In this document: positions 9,257 to 17,556 of the stretch, piece by piece
Layout of the letters: the number at the start of each line of letters is the position of its first letter
Position numbering within the stretch: position 1 is the stretch's first letter
Made by a program: the position numbers and the translations under genes
Notes under the pieces: model-generated
What the model saw: the letters and a program-made list of their open reading frames with translations, nothing else
The model's database searches: none
What the model was told of the DNA's origin: nothing
DNA from: Alkaliphilus peptidifermentans DSM 18978
Lineage (GTDB): Bacteria; Bacillota; Clostridia; Peptostreptococcales; Natronincolaceae
Direction: 5' to 3'
Length of the DNA stretch: 64,000 bases
Assembly: GCF_900101495.1 (NCBI RefSeq)
Contig: NZ_FMUS01000028.1
Coordinates: 1-64,000, forward strand

Positions 9257-9937
9257 ATGAACAATGCTTCAATATCTTCGATTGAAGATGCTCCTTTCTT
9301 TTGCTCATGGAGCGGTGGTAAGGACTCTTGCTTGGCATTATATAGGACAATAAAAGAGGGGGGAAAACCTCAAATATTATTCACTATGTTTGCAGAAGGG
9401 GCATTACGTTCTAGATCCCACGGTCTGCCTTTAGAATTATATAAAGAACAGTCATCATCATTGGAAATTCCATTCATATACAAAGCTGCAAGTTGGCAAG
9501 AGTATGAAGAAGTTTTCATCAAGACCCTTCATACCTTTAAGGATATGAATATAAATATAGGTGTTTTTGGAGACATAGATTTGGAGGATCATCGCAAATG
9601 GGAAGAAAAGGTTTGTAATGAAGCAGACATTGAAGCCTATTTACCACTATGGAAGGAAGAAAGAACTGCACTATTACTAGAATTTATTGATAATGGCTTT
9701 AAAACCATGATTATAGCAATTAAAGAAGGTGTATTGGATAAGAAGTATTTAGGAAGAATACTCGATAGAGAGCTTATAGCCGAATTAGATGCACTTGATA
9801 TAGATCCTTGTGGCGAAGAAGGTGAATTTCATACTGTCGTGCTAGATGGTCCTATATTTACTTATGCTATAGAAGTAGAAATAAAACAAGAGATTTTTAA
9901 CAACGGGTATTGGTTTATAGATATTGCAGTCCTATAA
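9257..9937 (+). CDS. PP-loop ATP pyrophosphatase, diphthine-ammonia ligase-like (Dph6/DUF71 family)
   Basis: The 226-residue protein has the PP-loop SGGKDS (residues 19-24) of ATP-pyrophosphatases that adenylate a substrate. The family C-terminal motif CGEEGEFHT lies near residue 195. Archaeal and eukaryotic relatives make diphthamide on EF-2, a modification bacteria lack. Bacterial members therefore act on some other, mostly unknown, carboxylate or amide. It stands alone between two terminators, so neighbours give no hint. AGGAAGGTGAAGG provides the ribosome site. Confidence 0.85.
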   Translation: MNNASISSIEDAPFFCSWSGGKDSCLALYRTIKEGGKPQILFTMFAEGALRSRSHGLPLELYKEQSSSLEIPFIYKAASWQEYEEVFIKTLHTFKDMNINIGVFGDIDLEDHRKWEEKVCNEADIEAYLPLWKEERTALLLEFIDNGFKTMIIAIKEGVLDKKYLGRILDRELIAELDALDIDPCGEEGEFHTVVLDGPIFTYAIEVEIKQEIFNNGYWFIDIAVL

Positions 9938-9960
9938 GATGATATAGTTACATTTAATAG

Positions 9961-9994
9961 AAAGATCTAGGAGCTAAATGCTAGATCTTTTTTG
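9961..9994 (+). terminator. Terminator after the Dph6-like gene
   Basis: Stem AAAGATCTAG / CTAGATCTTT with a 10-base loop and a T tail. Confidence 0.9.
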
Positions 9995-10092
9995 TATGAT
10001 TTACTCACACTTCCCAATCATTACCGGTGGATTAAGTTTACATAATGTCGTAACATTAAACTAGTATACTTTAAAGGGGGGAAATCGTCTAT

Positions 10093-11349
10093 ATGAATAA
10101 ACTACGAAGCATAATTGTGTTTGTTTTAGTCATTGCTTTCACTATGACTCCACTTACAAGTCATGCTGCTATGGTTCATAGAGTAAGCCCGGGTGAGACT
10201 ATGTTTCTAATAGCGCAAAAATATGGAGTAACCTTAGATGAGTTAGTAAGTAAAAATAAGTTCTTAAGTGATCCAGGACGAATATTTAACAGACAACTAT
10301 TGGTTGTACCACAGCCACCAAAGAAAAACATCTATATTGTTCAACCCAATGACACTCTTTTTAAAATTTCACAGAAGTTAGGACTTACCATCAACAATAT
10401 TGTAGAAGCAAACCAAATCAAAGATATAAATAGACTTTATGTTGGGCAGGAATTAAGTTTACCTGTAAATAATACGCCTGAAAGCAGTGCTACTGTAAAA
10501 AATAATTATACAATTAAAAATGGAGACACTTTGTATAAAATTGCACAGCAGCATGGTGTATCTATTGATACTCTTGTAAAGGTCAATAGCTTAGAAAATA
10601 TAAATATGATTTATGTGGGACAGGAGCTTCAAATTCCTAAAAAAGATACAGCTGCTACACCAGTTAAAAAACAACCAGAAGCTAATTTTCAATACTCATT
10701 ATCTCAGCTTAGAAATATGTACCCCAATACAATTCACCTTAAAGGAAATGGTAATGATAGAAAAATTGCCTTAACCTTTGATGATGGACCAAATCCAGCA
10801 TATACTCAACAGATTCTGGATATTCTTAAAGAGCATGATGTACCCGCAACCTTCTTTATAATGGGCAGTCGAGCAGAAAGATTCCCAAATATAGTAAAGA
10901 GGGCTGTAGCAGAAGGACACACAATTGGTAATCATACTTGGAATCATCCAGACTTAAGAAAAAATTCAAATGATAAAATCAGAGAAGAAATAAAAATGAC
11001 TGAGGATACTATTTCAGAAATTACAGGCTTGAGAACAGCAATTATGAGACCACCATATGGAGCTATTTCAGTTGATGTAGTTGAAACCTTAATAGAAAAA
11101 GATTATAAGATAATTAATTGGTCTGTTGACTCAGTTGATTGGCGAGATAAAAATGCAGATAAAATAATTATTAATACTTTATCTGATATTTCTAGTAATG
11201 ACATTGTTCTTTTCCATGATTCCAGTGGAGAGGGTGTAAGTATGCAGCCAACAGTTGATTCGTTACCTGAATTAATAGAGACATTAAAAATGCATGGTTA
11301 TACCTTTGTTACAGTAGATGAATTATTAAATATTCAACCATATAAATAA
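10093..11349 (+). CDS. Secreted polysaccharide deacetylase with three LysM domains
   Basis: A cell-wall enzyme of 418 residues. A signal peptide (residues 1-25, ending SHAA) is followed by three LysM peptidoglycan-binding repeats at about 29-72, 80-125 and 137-182, each with a GDT/NDT-L-x-x-I pattern. The C-terminal NodB deacetylase domain (about 217-415) has all family motifs: TFDDGP, the metal pair in GNHTWNHP, RPPYG, DSVDWRD and IVLFHDS. It probably removes acetyl groups from peptidoglycan sugars. A strong AAAGGGGGG ribosome site precedes the ATG. It is monocistronic, ending at a shared terminator. Confidence 0.93.
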   Translation: MNKLRSIIVFVLVIAFTMTPLTSHAAMVHRVSPGETMFLIAQKYGVTLDELVSKNKFLSDPGRIFNRQLLVVPQPPKKNIYIVQPNDTLFKISQKLGLTINNIVEANQIKDINRLYVGQELSLPVNNTPESSATVKNNYTIKNGDTLYKIAQQHGVSIDTLVKVNSLENINMIYVGQELQIPKKDTAATPVKKQPEANFQYSLSQLRNMYPNTIHLKGNGNDRKIALTFDDGPNPAYTQQILDILKEHDVPATFFIMGSRAERFPNIVKRAVAEGHTIGNHTWNHPDLRKNSNDKIREEIKMTEDTISEITGLRTAIMRPPYGAISVDVVETLIEKDYKIINWSVDSVDWRDKNADKIIINTLSDISSNDIVLFHDSSGEGVSMQPTVDSLPELIETLKMHGYTFVTVDELLNIQPYK

Positions 11350-11356
11350 ATAGCTT

Positions 11357-11388
11357 AACGCCGTAACCTAATGTTTACGGCGTTTTAT
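11357..11388. terminator. Bidirectional terminator between the deacetylase gene and uvsE
   Basis: Stem AACGCCGTAA / TTTACGGCGTT with TTTT on the plus side. The two flanking genes converge on it, and it overlaps the last codons of uvsE. Confidence 0.82.
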
Positions 11389-12346
11389 ATTTTATAGAAG
11401 CACCACTTAATATTTCAATATTATCCTGAAGCTTTAAGTCCTCCATAAGCTTAAACAAAGCATCATCCTTTTTCTTTGCTTCTATCATAACATCAAAGTC
11501 ATAATCCAAATCCTTTGCTTTATTTATAAATTCCATTAAGAAGCTTACGTCAACAAAATCTGCATGAGCCTTTGGTTGCTTTAAGCACTTAGGACTTGAT
11601 GCATGTATTTTGGGTGGCTGAACCTCATTTCTCCAAGTATCGAATATATCCTCAAGTAAATTTTCAATCTTTTCACCATCACTATTACACCAATGGTGAT
11701 GAATATCAAGAACCATTGGAATAGATAATTCCTTACATATTTTCAAAACTTCCTTTGCAGTATATGATTTATCGTCATTCTCAAGAATGATTCTGTCTCT
11801 AATTTTTTTGTCAATTTCACTAAATTGCTCCACAAAACGAACTGTTGACTTCTCTTTATTTCCATAGGTACCACCAACATGTAATACTAATTTTGCTTCC
11901 TTCTCAGAAAGATTCATTGCTTCAAAAATGTTTGCATGATACTCTAAATCCTTTAATGAAGACCGAAAAATATCTTGATTTGGTGTGTTTATAACAGTAA
12001 AGTGATCTGGATGGGCACTAACCCTCAAATTATTTTCTTTAACATAGCTTCCAATTACATCATATACAGCTTTAAATTCATCAATATAGTTCCACTCAAA
12101 AACCTCCTCATGAGTGACAAGGGGAACAAGCTTAGAAGTAAAGCGATAAAGCATTATATCATGGGCTTTATTATATATGAGTATTCTTCTAGTAGCATCT
12201 AAATTTTCCTTTACAAGACTCTTTAGCTTATATAGTTGTGTTTCTTTATCTGGAAGCTGAGTAAATCTCTTATAAGTTATGGTCTTATTTGGTGATCCAT
12301 TATGGAGATTTAAGGGTAACGCAACATAACCAAATCTAACAATCAT
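11375..12346 (-). CDS. uvsE: UV DNA damage endonuclease
   Basis: UvsE nicks DNA 5' of UV photoproducts and other lesions, starting an alternative excision repair. The 323-residue TIM-barrel protein starts with RFGYVALPLNL and has the metal-ligand clusters seen in the family: SAHPDHFTV, VLHVGGTYGNKE, RIILENDD and VLDIHHHWCN, with a conserved lysine-rich C-terminal EAKKKDDAL. An AGAGGTGAT ribosome site precedes the ATG. No LexA box was found upstream, so SOS control is not indicated. Confidence 0.92.
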   Translation of the reverse strand: MIVRFGYVALPLNLHNGSPNKTITYKRFTQLPDKETQLYKLKSLVKENLDATRRILIYNKAHDIMLYRFTSKLVPLVTHEEVFEWNYIDEFKAVYDVIGSYVKENNLRVSAHPDHFTVINTPNQDIFRSSLKDLEYHANIFEAMNLSEKEAKLVLHVGGTYGNKEKSTVRFVEQFSEIDKKIRDRIILENDDKSYTAKEVLKICKELSIPMVLDIHHHWCNSDGEKIENLLEDIFDTWRNEVQPPKIHASSPKCLKQPKAHADFVDVSFLMEFINKAKDLDYDFDVMIEAKKKDDALFKLMEDLKLQDNIEILSGASIKYKTP

Positions 12347-12465
12347 TTAAATCACCTCTGAATATATTTTACCCTTATAGGATCAGTTAATGTGAGAATA
12401 ATAAACTTATTGAAAAATAAAAAATACTAGTTATTGTAGAAAGTAATATTTATGGTATAATGTAA

Positions 12466-12512
12466 TTCGACATTTAAATTTCAACATTCGACAATAAATA
12501 AGGTTTGTCGAA
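12466..12512. promoter_or_regulatory. Cluster of three Spo0A-box-like sites
   Basis: TTCGACA at 12466-12472 and 12487-12493 (minus-orientation boxes) and TGTCGAA at 12506-12512 (plus). Each matches the seven-base 0A core exactly. Three in 47 bp is far denser than elsewhere in the window. Binding is untested. Confidence 0.45.
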
Positions 12513-12513
12513 G

Positions 12514-12540
12514 TGTCTTTGTTAATATGTAACAAAGACA
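12514..12540. repeat. Perfect 11-bp inverted repeat
   Basis: TGTCTTTGTTA, a 5-base spacer, then TAACAAAGACA. There is no T tract, so it is more likely an operator or RNA hairpin than a terminator. Confidence 0.6.
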
Positions 12541-12609
12541 TATAGTTTATAGAATTGGTAATAGTTAACAATCAATCAACATAATATACGTTATTAATTT
12601 AACAAACTC

Positions 12610-12636
12610 TGTGGATAAAGAATGTAGTTATACACA
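12610..12636. promoter_or_regulatory. Pair of convergent consensus DnaA boxes
   Basis: TGTGGATAA (the complement of TTATCCACA) at 12610-12618 and TTATACACA at 12628-12636. Both match TTATNCACA exactly and lie within an 8-bp-armed hairpin (ACTCTGTG / CACAGAGT) just before the Nudix gene. This could be DnaA control of that gene. Confidence 0.4.
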
Positions 12637-12677
12637 GAGTGATGTTATAATGTTGTAAAACCAATGGAGGGATACGT

Positions 12678-13181
12678 ATGGAGATATTTGCGACTCCTGG
12701 CGCAGCTGGAATAATTGAAAAAAATGAAAATGGAATAGATTATATATTAATTCAAGAAAGAGTGAAAGAGAATGCTCCTTTAGAGAATGGATTACTGGAA
12801 ATACCTGCAGGTAAAATTAGAGAATTCGAGAATATTTATAACTGTCTTAGACGAGAAATACTAGAGGAAACTGGACTTAATGTGCTGCAAATAGAAGGGG
12901 AAGATCAATCAACTATATTTGAGGAGAATGGTTATAGAGTTTTAAATTATAAACCCTTTGCATCAGCACAAAATATAGCCGGCAACTATCCTATTATCGT
13001 GCAAGCATTTATATGTAAGGTCGAAGGTGAAATAATAATGAAAACCAATGAAACAAGAAACATTAGATGGGTTTCGCTAAAGGATCTAGGTAACCTTATA
13101 ACTAATGATTCAAAAAAAATCTATCCAATGCATATAGATACGCTAAAATGCTATTTGAAATTTAAGGGTTTTAGTTGGTAA
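12678..13181 (+). CDS. Nudix hydrolase (ADP-ribose pyrophosphatase-like)
   Basis: A 167-residue Nudix protein that would cleave a nucleoside diphosphate linked to another group. The Nudix box begins at GKIREFE (about residue 51) and continues to REILEETGL, fitting GX5EX7REUXEEXGU. The nearby ADP-ribose pyrophosphatase signature, an LEIPAGK segment before the box, favours ADP-ribose or a similar sugar nucleotide. The exact substrate is not fixed by sequence. The start follows a GGAGGG site. The upstream motifs at 12466-12636 may regulate it. Confidence 0.9.
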   Translation: MEIFATPGAAGIIEKNENGIDYILIQERVKENAPLENGLLEIPAGKIREFENIYNCLRREILEETGLNVLQIEGEDQSTIFEENGYRVLNYKPFASAQNIAGNYPIIVQAFICKVEGEIIMKTNETRNIRWVSLKDLGNLITNDSKKIYPMHIDTLKCYLKFKGFSW

Positions 13182-13223
13182 GAATTATACTAATAGCATA
13201 AATATTTATATTAGGAGGTATCT

Positions 13224-13327
13224 ATGTATTTATTGGTGGGTTTTCATTTATCACCTCTATTATTTTAAGTAGTGCTATAAGTATGTTTATAATGAAGATT
13301 AAGCTTGAAGATAAAATAGATCTATAA
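13224..13327 (+). pseudogene. Small membrane-peptide gene, apparently frameshifted
   Basis: An AGGAGG site lies 5 bp before ATG 13224, but that frame stops after 14 codons. In the neighbouring frame the DNA encodes an uninterrupted hydrophobic segment (FIGGFSFITSIILSSAIS) ending MKIKLEDKIDL and a stop at 13325. Adding one T to the TTT run right after the start would join them into a 34-residue single-helix peptide. It may be a real mutation, a read error or coincidence. Confidence 0.35.
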
Positions 13328-13430
13328 TATCTAAGCATCCTTATTCAAAATCTGCTGGATAAACTTTACTAAAATCTTATTATTATATATAATCTATAGT
13401 AGTAGATATATTATATAGGGGGTAAGGAAT

Positions 13431-13739
13431 ATGCAAGCAGATGCTATTGTAGTAATTGTTGAAAGAGGAAAAGCTGACGAGATTGTAAAAAAGGCTAAAG
13501 AAGCAGGTGCAATGGGAGCTACAATATTTTATGCCAGAGGTACTGGGGTTGAAGAGGCTCGAACCTTTCTTGATTTACGAATTGATTCACAAAAAGAGGT
13601 AATAGTAATTATTACAGCAAAGGATGAAACAAAAGCAATATATGATGTTGTTATTAAAGAAGGTAATATCAAGTCACCAGGAAAAGGCATTATATTTGTT
13701 TTACCAGTTAGTCAATTTGAAGGGTTGCATCATATGTAA
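13431..13739 (+). CDS. PII-like signalling protein (GlnB superfamily)
   Basis: A 102-residue protein with a ferredoxin-like PII fold pattern: an IVVIVERGKADEIVKKAKEAG start, a T-loop region with GATIFYARGTG, and the C-terminal KSPGKGIIFVLPV segment that matches the PII nucleotide-site motif. It lacks the tyrosine-bearing T-loop of true GlnB and is not beside ammonium transport or glutamine synthetase genes. Related short PII proteins are often tied to membrane transport rather than nitrogen control, so its partner is unknown. The ribosome site is GGGGG and a terminator follows. Confidence 0.85.
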   Translation: MQADAIVVIVERGKADEIVKKAKEAGAMGATIFYARGTGVEEARTFLDLRIDSQKEVIVIITAKDETKAIYDVVIKEGNIKSPGKGIIFVLPVSQFEGLHHM

Positions 13740-13779
13740 ACAACAGTCATTCTAAAATTTTCATTGACTGTTGTTTTTT
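13739..13779 (+). terminator. Terminator after the PII-like gene
   Basis: Stem AACAACAGTCA / TGACTGTTGTT with a 15-base loop, then TTTT. The following 240 bases to 14021 contain no gene; a weak CTCCCT / AGGGAG hairpin lies near 13825-13853. Confidence 0.9.
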
Positions 13780-14021
13780 CTCCTTTTTATTAAATATTTA
13801 TTTAATCTCTAAGAATAAAAAGACTCCCTGCTGAAACGATACAAGGGAGGGCTGTAATATAAAAAAGTAATTAAAAAGGATTAAATGTAACTGTTCTTTA
13901 AATGTATATTTAGGGAATAGTTAAATATAGTATTAATTATCTAATACGAACCTTACTTTTCAAACTCATTTTAGTTTACTAACAAATTAGTAATTTATAT
14001 TCTATTTCTTTTAACATGCAT

Positions 14022-14794
14022 CTAAAAATTCCAATACTGTAATTTATTTTTCGTATCTATATTTTTTTCTTTATTTACATATTGAACTGCATTTCTTGGG
14101 CAACAATGAAAACAAGCTAAACACATCTGACAATTTTCATGTTTCCACTCTACTTTAGAAGTTATTTTAATGTTATTTACTGGACATGATTTCTCACATT
14201 TTTTACAAAGAGTGCATTGTTTTTTATCAACAACAAAAAAGTTATCTTTTAGGTAAATATTTTGTTTATATACTTTATATCCGTATCTAGGTATGTTTTT
14301 TGTAATAAAAGGAAAGTAATCTATAAATACATACTTTTTTTATCTTGCTGGTTTTTTATTGCTTGCGTTATCTTATTAATCTCGATGTTGCTTTTTTCAT
14401 TTCTAATTAGTCTTTTTTGAGGACTTGTTGCATCCCAAAAATCAAGAACAAAATTATCTCCCATTGTTATATATTGAAAATAGTTGTACTTCTTTTTTCC
14501 TTCAAACAATTTTTCAAGGTGTGTTTTTACACCACCTCCTAAGGAAATGCCTTTAGTAACAATAATAAAAAGATATGTATCTTCAGATATACTTATTCCT
14601 CTAATAAACTCTTCTACTAACACAGGTAAACCAAAATAATATACCGGGAATACTATACCTACAATTTTATCATCAAGAACTCTATCGTAGTTATTGGCTT
14701 TAATTTGAAGCAGCTCTGTATTATCCAACCAGTTGCTTATTTTTTTTGCAACTTGATAAGAATTCCCTGTACCTGAAAAATAAAATAGTTTCAT
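14022..14794 (-). pseudogene. EFR1-type flavodoxin-ferredoxin fusion, frameshifted at an A7 run
   Basis: The first 157 codons (14794 to 14321) encode a flavodoxin-like domain starting KLFYFSGTGNSYQVAKK (FMN loop) and containing VGIVFPVYYFGLP. The frame then stops. In the next frame the DNA continues without a break to 14022 and encodes two [4Fe-4S] motifs, CTLCKKCEKSCP and CQMCLACFHCCP. The frames meet at a run of seven A (seven T on the plus strand, 14334-14341 area). One extra A would restore a single 257-residue protein, the usual size of EFR1 ferrodoxins. It is recorded as a frameshifted gene; sequencing error or slippage are alternatives. An AGGAGG site precedes the start. Confidence 0.85.
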
Positions 14795-14834
14795 TTTTTC
14801 CTCCTAAGCTGAATTGAAATAGCTACAGAATAAA

Positions 14835-15248
14835 TTACAGCTGGTCTTGCCATAGCATGCTGTGTATTTTCCATTCATGTCCATTATGTATTAATTGGAC
14901 TAAATTTACGCCACTTTTAATTATGTTTGAATCTTCTTTTTTTCTTTTAGCTGCATACTCACTATAGACACTTGCAATACTTCCAATCACTTTAATTTCA
15001 TAATTAAATCCATACTCATAGAAATCATTTGATTTTAAGAAATCACATAAACCTACAATATATGATTCAACATCCATACCCTTTGTGATACACTCTTTAT
15101 CAGCATTATATTTCATTGAAGCTAAAGAGGAATCTTCTGAAAAGAACAAAGACTTAAACTCATTCCAATTTCTTCTTTCTCCAGCACTCCCAGATATTAT
15201 TTTATAAAATTTATCTATTGCGTATTGTATTTCTTTCTCACTATTCAT
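14835..15248 (-). CDS. NTF2/SnoaL-like fold protein of unknown function
   Basis: A 137-residue protein with an N-terminal helical part (IQYAIDKFYKIISG) and a later beta-rich part ending NLVQLIHNGHEWKIHSMLWQDQL. This is the pattern of the nuclear-transport-factor-2-like superfamily. These are small cone-shaped domains used as enzymes or ligand binders, and no catalytic residue can be assigned. An AGGAGG site is 6 bp before the ATG. The gene lies 40 bp upstream of the frameshifted EFR1 gene and is probably cotranscribed with it. Confidence 0.75.
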   Translation of the reverse strand: MNSEKEIQYAIDKFYKIISGSAGERRNWNEFKSLFFSEDSSLASMKYNADKECITKGMDVESYIVGLCDFLKSNDFYEYGFNYEIKVIGSIASVYSEYAAKRKKEDSNIIKSGVNLVQLIHNGHEWKIHSMLWQDQL

Positions 15249-15337
15249 AATTAACCTCCTTCTATTTATAATGTGTTACGCTGACCCTGTCCTTGATACG
15301 TCAAGTACCTTTATGTAAATCCCAACCAATTTCTTAC

Positions 15338-15412
15338 CCCCGAAGGATCTTAAAACCAAGATTCTTCACTTCATAAGATCCCTCGTTTCTCTCAGGATGA
15401 CTGAGTACTAAT
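15338..15412. repeat. Degenerate copy of a dispersed intergenic repeat
   Basis: On the minus strand the segment reads GTCATCCTGAGAGAAACGAG, then AAGTGAAGAATCTTGG and AAGATCCTTCGGGGG. This is the pattern of the common bacterial repeat that reads like CHPERSEGS / VILNEVKNL in translation. It is richer in GC than its surroundings and sits in a 251-bp gap without genes between the methyltransferase and NTF2-like genes. Confidence 0.5.
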
Positions 15413-15499
15413 CCGTGTTTACGACGCCTTCCAACTGAACCCTCAAAGCCCTTCTTCTTATATTGCTAGATGATGTTGCACGCAGAACATCCTAATATA

Positions 15500-16111
15500 T
15501 TACAACATAACCTTCTGCATACATATAATTTGAATGTATCCTTTTTTTATGATACTAACTTGTCTAAAACCATGAACTTGCAAATTGTTTACTATTTCTT
15601 GTGGTGAATAAAACTTTACATCCCCTTCTTTAGATAATGGAACAAATGGATTAATAATTGCCCTCAAAGCTGTTGGCAAATAAACTTCTGCTATGTATAT
15701 AAATCCATTTTTTTTAATAACTCTTGAAACTTCATTTGCAAAAGCATTAATATCTGGAAAATGATGATATGCTGCACAAACAGTTATTACATCAAATAGT
15801 CCTGTTTCAAATGGGATATCTTCACATCCAGCAACTTTGAATATCATTTCAGTACAATTTTTAAACGCATTATTAATCATTCTATCTGAAATATCAATAC
15901 CATATCCATTAATGTTATTCTTTGTAGACAACATCTTCAATAATGTTCCATTGCCGCATGCTATGTCTAAGACATTACTGTTATCTTTTAAAACTATATT
16001 TTCACATAACAGTATTTTAAATTTTAGTGTAAACTTCCCATCAATAGTCTCATTATAATTATCAGCTTTATTATTGTATGCCGCCTTTGAAAGCTCATTA
16101 AAGTTCTTCAT
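15500..16111 (-). CDS. Class I SAM-dependent methyltransferase
   Basis: A 203-residue methyltransferase with the SAM motif VLDIACGNGTLLKML (about residues 47-61), an acidic motif II in GYGIDIS and the post-motif FDVITVCAAYHHF. It looks like a UbiE/Methyltransf_11 type acting on a small molecule, but the substrate is unknown. It lies 22 bp downstream of the nucleotidyltransferase-like gene with its own AGGAGG site, so the two are probably one transcript. Confidence 0.88.
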   Translation of the reverse strand: MKNFNELSKAAYNNKADNYNETIDGKFTLKFKILLCENIVLKDNSNVLDIACGNGTLLKMLSTKNNINGYGIDISDRMINNAFKNCTEMIFKVAGCEDIPFETGLFDVITVCAAYHHFPDINAFANEVSRVIKKNGFIYIAEVYLPTALRAIINPFVPLSKEGDVKFYSPQEIVNNLQVHGFRQVSIIKKGYIQIICMQKVML

Positions 16112-16133
16112 AATGTTTCCTCCTACGAATCAA

Positions 16134-16961
16134 TTAGGCTTCATCTCTAACCTTAAAGTGTACCCTTTTCAGTTCATCCACCAGATTACTCCATAACTGA
16201 TAAGATTGAGGGACACCTTCTGGATAACTTCCAAGCTTAACGACTTCTAGCAACCTTTCTTCGCATCTTTCCGGCTTAATTTCAAAGCTATAAATGAAGT
16301 TAATACTCCTTTTCCTGCTTGGGAAGTAGGTTCTATTAAGGGCAAATAGTGCTTGAAGGAAACTATCAAGGGCTAAATCCATTGCAAAATGATAGAACAA
16401 TACATCCTTCCTTATTACGGCACGATCTAAATCCTCTGTATTCTCCAGTTTATCAAAATGATATTGAATAATTATTTCTGCCAACTTATCTGGATATTCA
16501 GACAGCCTTTCCTTTATTGAATGCAGAAAACCTTTCCTATCAAATTCAACGCTTATTTTTGTAAACATTGCACAACGACCTATAGGATAATAGTAATTAT
16601 TTAATTTGTCTGGATACTCTCCATTGAGTATTGCTTCTATATCATTTAAAGTTTCATTTACTGTAAAATACATTAACCAAGTTTCAATACCATTTATAAC
16701 TACAAAATCCCCAATGCCCCAATGGCCTCCCTCAAATACATTAACCTTAACGTCTTGCAATGAATAACCAAATTGGCTTAGTATTGATTTTCTTCTATCT
16801 ACTTTAGGTATTGTGTCACAAAAGATAAAGACATCAAAATCACCTTCACCTGCTTTAGGAATTGGGTGTTTGCCACCGCTTATACCTATTGATTGTACTT
16901 CCTCCATTGTAGAAATATTATCCAGTAATGAGTCCATAATTTTTTCAGTATTATTAACCAT
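16134..16961 (-). CDS. Nucleotidyltransferase-fold protein (DUF4037-like)
   Basis: A 275-residue protein with a nucleotidyltransferase core at the N-terminus: GISGGKHPIP followed by GDFDVFIFC, resembling the GS-x-DxD metal site. The rest is helical and could form an HEPN-like domain. The start is set at ATG 16961 because AAAGGAGAAG lies 8 bp before it; an upstream ATG at 17009 lacks such a site. The substrate is unknown; antibiotic or tRNA nucleotidyl transfer are only family possibilities. A TGTCGAA site lies 168 bp upstream. Confidence 0.75.
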   Translation of the reverse strand: MVNNTEKIMDSLLDNISTMEEVQSIGISGGKHPIPKAGEGDFDVFIFCDTIPKVDRRKSILSQFGYSLQDVKVNVFEGGHWGIGDFVVINGIETWLMYFTVNETLNDIEAILNGEYPDKLNNYYYPIGRCAMFTKISVEFDRKGFLHSIKERLSEYPDKLAEIIIQYHFDKLENTEDLDRAVIRKDVLFYHFAMDLALDSFLQALFALNRTYFPSRKRSINFIYSFEIKPERCEERLLEVVKLGSYPEGVPQSYQLWSNLVDELKRVHFKVRDEA

Positions 16962-17128
16962 GTCATCTTCTCCTTTATATTCTTTAGCACTTGGTACATT
17001 ATATCTCATATGCCCACCAGAACTTAATATATTATGTTAATCAACCATAGGATAATATGCAATTTCCTCAAATATATAGAATAATTCTCCAAATTTTAAC
17101 AATATCCTCTAATAAACGATCTAGCATT

Positions 17129-17135
17129 TTCGACA
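17129..17135 (-). promoter_or_regulatory. Spo0A-box-like site upstream of the nucleotidyltransferase-like gene
   Basis: On the minus strand AATTGTCGAAAATG contains the TGTCGAA core with the A-rich flank of good 0A boxes. It is a single site and functionally untested. Confidence 0.3.
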
Positions 17136-17160
17136 ATTGCTTTATTAATAATTTGATATA

Positions 17161-17556
17161 TTAGTTCTTCGTTAATGCATTTTCTATAGCTTTTAGTATA
17201 ACCTTACTACTAGATGTAGCGCCAGAAACAATATCAACCTCCAGTGATTGTGCTTCTATAACTTTTTCTAATATTACTTCTGCAGCTTCACCTTTGCCAT
17301 GTTTATGTTCCTTTAGTACTATACTATTAATACTATTATTTTTAACAACTACCTCAACATCAACTGCTACCCAAATTATTTCATAGCTGCCAGCATATAT
17401 ACCATCTGGGATATTTGATAGGTCGACATTTGATATTGTTATATTAGATACTTGTTTTCTATAGGTTCTTAAATCAATAAATCTCTTACTATAATAACCA
17501 CCTATAACCACGCATAGTAAAATACAAAATAATATTATTTTTTTCTTCCGTTCCAT
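17161..17556 (-). CDS. Membrane-anchored FMN-binding domain protein
   Basis: A 131-residue protein with one N-terminal transmembrane helix (residues 5-21) and an outward FMN-binding domain (about 50-131). The C-terminus has SGATSSSKVILKAIENAL, the S/T-GAT-S/T flavinylation motif found in RnfG/NqrC-like domains, where FMN is attached to a threonine by ApbE. It would carry electrons at the outer membrane face. No Rnf genes are nearby and no partner can be named. Confidence 0.85.
   Translation of the reverse strand: MERKKKIILFCILLCVVIGGYYSKRFIDLRTYRKQVSNITISNVDLSNIPDGIYAGSYEIIWVAVDVEVVVKNNSINSIVLKEHKHGKGEAAEVILEKVIEAQSLEVDIVSGATSSSKVILKAIENALTKN

Larger units (their letters stand above)
12347..12677. 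other. Intergenic region with clustered regulatory-looking motifs
   Basis: The divergent spacer between uvsE and the Nudix gene contains three Spo0A-box-like sites, an 11-bp inverted repeat and two convergent DnaA-box matches. Each is listed separately. No coding capacity was seen. Confidence 0.6.

Noticed and set aside
12610-12636. Replication origin suggested by two DnaA boxes
   Set aside because: Only two boxes, no dnaA, dnaN or AT-rich unwinding region beside it, and flanking genes are not origin genes.
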